From assembly GCA_002390745.1 (NCBI GenBank), contig DGQK01000023.1, positions 62,001 through 126,000 on the forward strand: DNA of 64,000 nt, read 5' to 3'. Positions 61,079 through 64,000 of this stretch are shown one piece after another (within the stretch, counting starts at the first letter, position 1; every line of letters starts with the position of its first letter). Under the pieces are notes generated by a model. It made no database searches. It had not been told where the DNA came from and worked only from the letters and a program-made list of their open reading frames with translations. A program made the position numbers and the translations under genes. The DNA is from Bacteroidetes bacterium UBA4416. GTDB taxonomy: Bacteria > Bacteroidota > Bacteroidia > B-17B0 > Aurantibacillaceae.

Positions 61079-61116
61079 AAATGCCACTATGGAGATAGTG
61101 GCATTTACTTTTTTTT
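61079..61116 (+). terminator. Second hairpin downstream of the H1-like gene
   Basis: AAATGCCACTAT (61079-61090) pairs perfectly with ATAGTGGCATTT (61095-61106), followed by a run of T. Confidence 0.8.
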
Positions 61117-61163
61117 AAAACGGCAGTTTGCCTTATATTTGTTCATCACTTAAAACAGAAGAC

Positions 61164-61688
61164 ATGAAAAAATTCATTACGCTTTTATCGGCTCTTACCT
61201 TAACGGTTGTATTCGCTTCGTGCGGAAATAAAGAAACTAAAGAAGATATACAGGCACCTACGGGAATGGTTGCTTTAGACCTGAGCAAATATGGCAAGCA
61301 GTTTTCAATTTTCGTACCTGATACCACAGCAGCCAAGCTGGAAGTAACAGAGCAAAGCTGGGGCGCGCTGGAAGTGAAGGTTGGAAAGAACTTCAGGGTT
61401 TCCATCACCGAAGATCCAGGCGACATTGAATTGAGAAAAAGCGATATCAAATCCAACGATGTGAATGTTTTTAAATCCTACATCGTGGAGGAACCTCTGA
61501 CAATTATGTGGGAGAGTGAGATCACCAAGCCGGAATACCACTTCTATACCATCCAGAAAGCTGGCGGCAACACATATGTGTTTGAGGACATCGTTCCGGC
61601 CGACGGAGAGCCATTGAGCAAAGAAGCAGTTCAGAAAATGCTCGATTCCGCAAAACAGATCGTGGAAAAGAAAAAACCGGAGGCATAA
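61164..61688 (+). CDS. Putative lipoprotein of 174 residues
   Basis: From ATG 61164 the protein has a lipoprotein signal (LLSALTLTVVFASCGNK, Cys around 20) and a mature domain of mixed strands and helices: GKQFSIFVPDTTAAKLEVTE, FRVSITEDPGDIELRKSDI and ESEITKPEYHFYTIQK. It is probably an outer- or inner-membrane anchored protein. I do not recognise a family. A strong terminator follows, shared with the converging TonB gene. Confidence 0.78.
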   Translation: MKKFITLLSALTLTVVFASCGNKETKEDIQAPTGMVALDLSKYGKQFSIFVPDTTAAKLEVTEQSWGALEVKVGKNFRVSITEDPGDIELRKSDIKSNDVNVFKSYIVEEPLTIMWESEITKPEYHFYTIQKAGGNTYVFEDIVPADGEPLSKEAVQKMLDSAKQIVEKKKPEA

Positions 61689-61713
61689 CCAACACGCTTC
61701 ATTATAAAAAAGA

Positions 61714-61745
61714 ACGCTCCTGCATGAATTGCAGGAGCGTTTTTC
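61714..61745. terminator. Bidirectional terminator between lipoprotein and tonB
   Basis: ACGCTCCTGCA (61714-61724) pairs with TGCAGGAGCGT, flanked by A-run and T-run, so it can serve both converging genes. Confidence 0.9.
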
Positions 61746-61765
61746 ATTTACTGTTCAGGGGGAGT

Positions 61766-62587
61766 TTATTTCAACCGGAATGCTACCGGGATATTGAACC
61801 TGACTTTTACCGGATGCCCGCCATTTTTTCCGGGCTTTTTCCATTGCGGCATTTTATTGATGACGCGCAGCACTTCCTCATCACAGCCGAGGCCAATTCC
61901 TTTGAGCACTTTGGCGGATTCCACTTTGCCAAGCTCATTCACAACAAAGGAAACGTAGACAGTGCCTTGCGCGCCTACTTCTTTGGCGACTTCAGGATAG
62001 ACGATGCTTCTGGCAACATAGTTCATGAGCCCGGCATTGCCGCCTTCAAATTCCGGCATCTCTTCTGCAAATATGACCGGCTCTGAAGTGGCGGCGGTAT
62101 TGGTGCCGGTTGAAGCCAGCGTAGATGTTGCGGTAGCTGTTTCAGTTCCTATTGGTGCCACACCTGTGGCAGTTGCCGAGCCTACGCCGCTCACCGGGTT
62201 GTTCATGTTTACGGTTGTTGTAGTGGTTTCTGTGCTGTTGTCGACGATGCGAGTTGGAATTGCAGCCTGGGGCGCAGTAGCAGCAGCTGCCGGTTTTTCC
62301 ACCGGTGTTTCGAGTGGCTTCAGGCTTACTTCCCGTTCCGTATAGATCAACTCCTTGAGCTTGGGATCGTCGAATGTGATCGGTTGATCATTGAGCGGGA
62401 TAGCGTTGATCCTGTTGTAGGCATAAACGGATCCGAAAAGGATCATTACCAGGCCGCTGAGAAATAAAATGGATTTTTTGAGGGAGTCGTTGTAAGCTGC
62501 CCTGATCGCGTAGGCTCCATAAGCCTTGTTCCTGTTCTCAAAGATGACGTCGTTGAGTTTGCCGGAGTTGTTTCCTAAGATATTCAT
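61766..62587 (-). CDS. TonB-type energy transducer, second
   Basis: The 273-residue protein starts MNILGNNSGKLNDVIFENRN, typical of Bacteroidota TonB, has one membrane helix (about 37-58), a Thr/Ala/Pro-rich spacer (about 95-165) and a TonB C-terminal domain (MPEFEGGNAGLMNYVARSIV ... GTVYVSFVVNELGKV). It lies apart from exbBD at 34 kb, so it may share that motor or use another outside the window. Confidence 0.95.
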   Translation of the reverse strand: MNILGNNSGKLNDVIFENRNKAYGAYAIRAAYNDSLKKSILFLSGLVMILFGSVYAYNRINAIPLNDQPITFDDPKLKELIYTEREVSLKPLETPVEKPAAAATAPQAAIPTRIVDNSTETTTTTVNMNNPVSGVGSATATGVAPIGTETATATSTLASTGTNTAATSEPVIFAEEMPEFEGGNAGLMNYVARSIVYPEVAKEVGAQGTVYVSFVVNELGKVESAKVLKGIGLGCDEEVLRVINKMPQWKKPGKNGGHPVKVRFNIPVAFRLK

Positions 62588-62681
62588 GACTTGATTTTTA
62601 AATGGTTTATAAATTCAAACTGCTCTATTACGCGCTCAAGATTAGTTTGCTGATGTAAAGGTAGATTGACCAAAAAGAAAA

Positions 62682-62706
62682 AACCACATCTGCTTGAGAT
62701 GTGGTT
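62682..62706 (-). terminator. Terminator of the 146-aa lipoprotein gene
   Basis: AACCACATC (62682-62690) pairs with GATGTGGTT (62698-62706); a T-rich run follows on the minus strand. Confidence 0.85.
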
Positions 62707-62750
62707 ACGTTGGGTTTATAAATGGCAAGAAATTGCCGGGAAATGGAAAA

Positions 62751-63191
62751 TTATTGTTTGGTGCAAACAGCAGTGCAGGTATCCTTATTACCGGCTACAT
62801 TGGTTGTATAAGACATGGAAAGGTTTGTTCCTGTTGAGGACAGGTTGCCTGAACCACTTGCAAAGCCAATGGTTCCGAGCTGCTGGTAGGGAATGGAGAT
62901 GCTGTTGCCTGATACGCTGGCACGGGCCTGTGCCTGCAGGTCGTAGAAATGATCGATCATGATCTCCGAAGACGAAGACGAGGATTTTGAAATGTTGATC
63001 GTATAAGAAGTGCTTCCGGAAACTTTGCTGGTTTCATTGCAAAGCCAATGTCCGACATATTTATCCCGTGCATCGGTAGCAGGACTGGGAGAGGTGGGGT
63101 CTTCTTCCTTATCGGGTTTACAGGAAACAATGAACAATCCTCCGATCAGGAGTAATCCGTAGATCAGCTTTTGGAAGTTAAGAGCTTTCAT
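62751..63191 (-). CDS. Putative lipoprotein of 146 residues
   Basis: From ATG 63191 the protein has a lipoprotein signal (IYGLLLIGGLFIVSCKPD, Cys 24) and an acidic linker, then a beta-rich, Ser-rich domain (YTINISKSSSSSSEIMIDHF ... GTNLSMSYTTNVAGNKDTC) that may be lipocalin-like. I do not recognise the family. It ends in its own terminator and lies 40 bases after the edge gene. Confidence 0.72.
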   Translation of the reverse strand: MKALNFQKLIYGLLLIGGLFIVSCKPDKEEDPTSPSPATDARDKYVGHWLCNETSKVSGSTSYTINISKSSSSSSEIMIDHFYDLQAQARASVSGNSISIPYQQLGTIGFASGSGNLSSTGTNLSMSYTTNVAGNKDTCTAVCTKQ

Positions 63192-63231
63192 GGCGTTGAA
63201 TTTTTCAGGTGTTAACATTAAAAGGAGATCT

Positions 63232-64000
63232 TCATGAAGATTTTCTCAGTGTGTTTTGGGAATAGTATGCAATTTCCTTACCAAACTTCTTCCGCGCCAG
63301 CAAAGGTGCGAGGCGCGACAGGATGGTGATGACAGGGGACAGGATGAGGATGGCGGTGGGAAGCACGATCCCGAAGATGCGCACCCGCGTGCGGCGCTGG
63401 GCGCTTCCGGCACTTCCTTTTTTGGAAATATAATTGGCATATAAGGGGAATAAAGCTCTGCCGCGGCCTTCCATCAGCAATAAGTTTCCGCGGATGTCGA
63501 GTGCGCCGGCGGCGTTCAGCTCCGGCTGAATATTTTCCAGGCTGCCGCTTTCCAGATTTTTTTTGATGATTGCACCAAATTCAGGGCCTTTCAGAATATC
63601 CTGCTCCGATACGCCGTATTTTGGAAAAATGCCAAGGTATTTATCTTTGGTGCCTTTCAGCACATGGGCCAGTACGGTAACGAGGCTGATCAGGTTGGCG
63701 GAGCGGTCTACAAAGGTGATATTGCCTACCAGGTTGGCCTTGACATCGAGCAGGCGCTGCTTCATTTTTTCCTGTGCGCCAAGCCACATATTGCGGCAAT
63801 TGATGATGGTGACAACCGGTACTCCCTTCAATACACGCCCGGCCTGCTCTGTTTGCAAAAAGCTGCTGATGGGCACGCAGATGCTGAGAAACCAGGGCTG
63901 GTAGGCAATCACAGCCAGGTCGTAGGAGATGGATTCGTCGATGGCAAGAGGTTCCAGGCCGCAAGGTACGCCATGCACCGTTTCAGGAAAGGCATCAAAA
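63232..64000 (-). CDS. Dialkylresorcinol-condensing (DarA-like) protein, partial at window edge
   Basis: The reading frame runs past 64000. Within the window are 256 codons: FDAFPETVHGVPCGLEPLA, YDLAVIAYQPWFLSICVPIS, GVPVVTIINCRNMWLGAQEKM, VKANLVGNITFVDRSANL and a C-terminal membrane helix (IVLPTAILILSPVITILSRL). From memory this is the flavodoxin-like protein called dialkylresorcinol-condensing enzyme in flexirubin-type pigment clusters. The N-terminal part and neighbours would be beyond the edge. A GTG at 63978 is an internal start only. Confidence 0.65.
   Translation of the reverse strand, partial: FDAFPETVHGVPCGLEPLAIDESISYDLAVIAYQPWFLSICVPISSFLQTEQAGRVLKGVPVVTIINCRNMWLGAQEKMKQRLLDVKANLVGNITFVDRSANLISLVTVLAHVLKGTKDKYLGIFPKYGVSEQDILKGPEFGAIIKKNLESGSLENIQPELNAAGALDIRGNLLLMEGRGRALFPLYANYISKKGSAGSAQRRTRVRIFGIVLPTAILILSPVITILSRLAPLLARKKFGKEIAYYSQNTLRKSS

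Overview
The window reads as a chromosomal segment of a member of the Bacteroidota, most likely a Chitinophagales/Chitinophagaceae-type bacterium. The reasons are a T9SS C-terminal sorting domain, Bacteroidota-type promoters (TTTG-N19-TAnnTTTG upstream of clpP), general absence of Shine-Dalgarno sequences, several Bacteroidota-typical families (DUF4271 next to hemD, DUF5777, DUF6496, FtsX permeases ending in SLRTE, a TonB starting MNILGNNSGKLNDVIFENRN), and an edge gene resembling the flexirubin-cluster dialkylresorcinol-condensing protein. No rRNA, tRNA, CRISPR array, prophage or intact insertion sequence was recognised.

Layout. 1-5 kb: a sterol-desaturase-like gene broken by an in-frame TGA, a membrane-anchored putative cysteine amidase, and a large secreted M43 metalloprotease with a T9SS signal. 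5-9.2 kb: a compact RNA-repair operon: RtcB ligase, an unrecognised 159-residue protein, and two overlapping RlaP/COG3541 nucleotidyltransferases, with REP-like palindromes at two of its boundaries. 9.2-26.4 kb: a two-component system (histidine kinase plus sigma54-type NtrC-family regulator) divergent from a nine-gene export operon: HlyD adaptor, small coiled-coil protein, ABC ATPase, four MacB/FtsX-type permeases, second ABC ATPase, TolC-type channel. Their shared intergenic region holds a 14-bp dyad, a candidate -24 box and an 84-nt hairpin that would begin about where the transcript starts.

26.4-34 kb: a DUF6496/histone-H1-like protein, a Thr/Asn-rich secreted repeat protein next to an HTTM membrane protein, small conserved genes, DNA ligase D, SRPBCC and VOC proteins. 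34-37.5 kb: exbB-exbD-tonB-folC. 37.5-40.6 kb: a lipoprotein-type truncated globin, an ECF sigma/anti-sigma pair and a small secreted protein. 40.7-48.3 kb (minus strand): DUF5777-DUF4271-hemD-rnpA, YceI, acyl-CoA ligase-mutY, and free-methionine-R-sulfoxide reductase. 48.4-49.9 kb: a SpoIIE-type phosphatase and a 2H phosphoesterase. 49.9-50.7 kb: a non-coding array of palindromic direct repeats. 50.7-53.8 kb: tandem-domain aspartyl protease, clpP and an unknown protein. 53.8-58.4 kb: a six-gene minus-strand cluster (DCC protein, two paralogous small membrane proteins, methyltransferase, TIGR01777 oxidoreductase, SRPBCC) preceded by a GbsR/MarR regulator; the same TTTCAA-N6-TTGAAA dyad lies upstream of both the regulator and the cluster. 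58.6-64 kb: an interspersed-repeat-like element, a Big_5-type lipoprotein, a pure H1-like Lys/Ala protein, lipoproteins, TonB and the edge gene.

The most interesting points are the RtcB-X-RlaP-RlaP repair operon with its unassigned member, the coherent UAS/sigma54/leader-hairpin architecture before the export operon, the twin GbsR-type operators, and the recurrence of H1-like Lys/Ala tracts in four unrelated genes (DUF6496 protein, LigD linker, HemD N-terminus, stand-alone protein). All function calls come from reading motifs; no database search was run.
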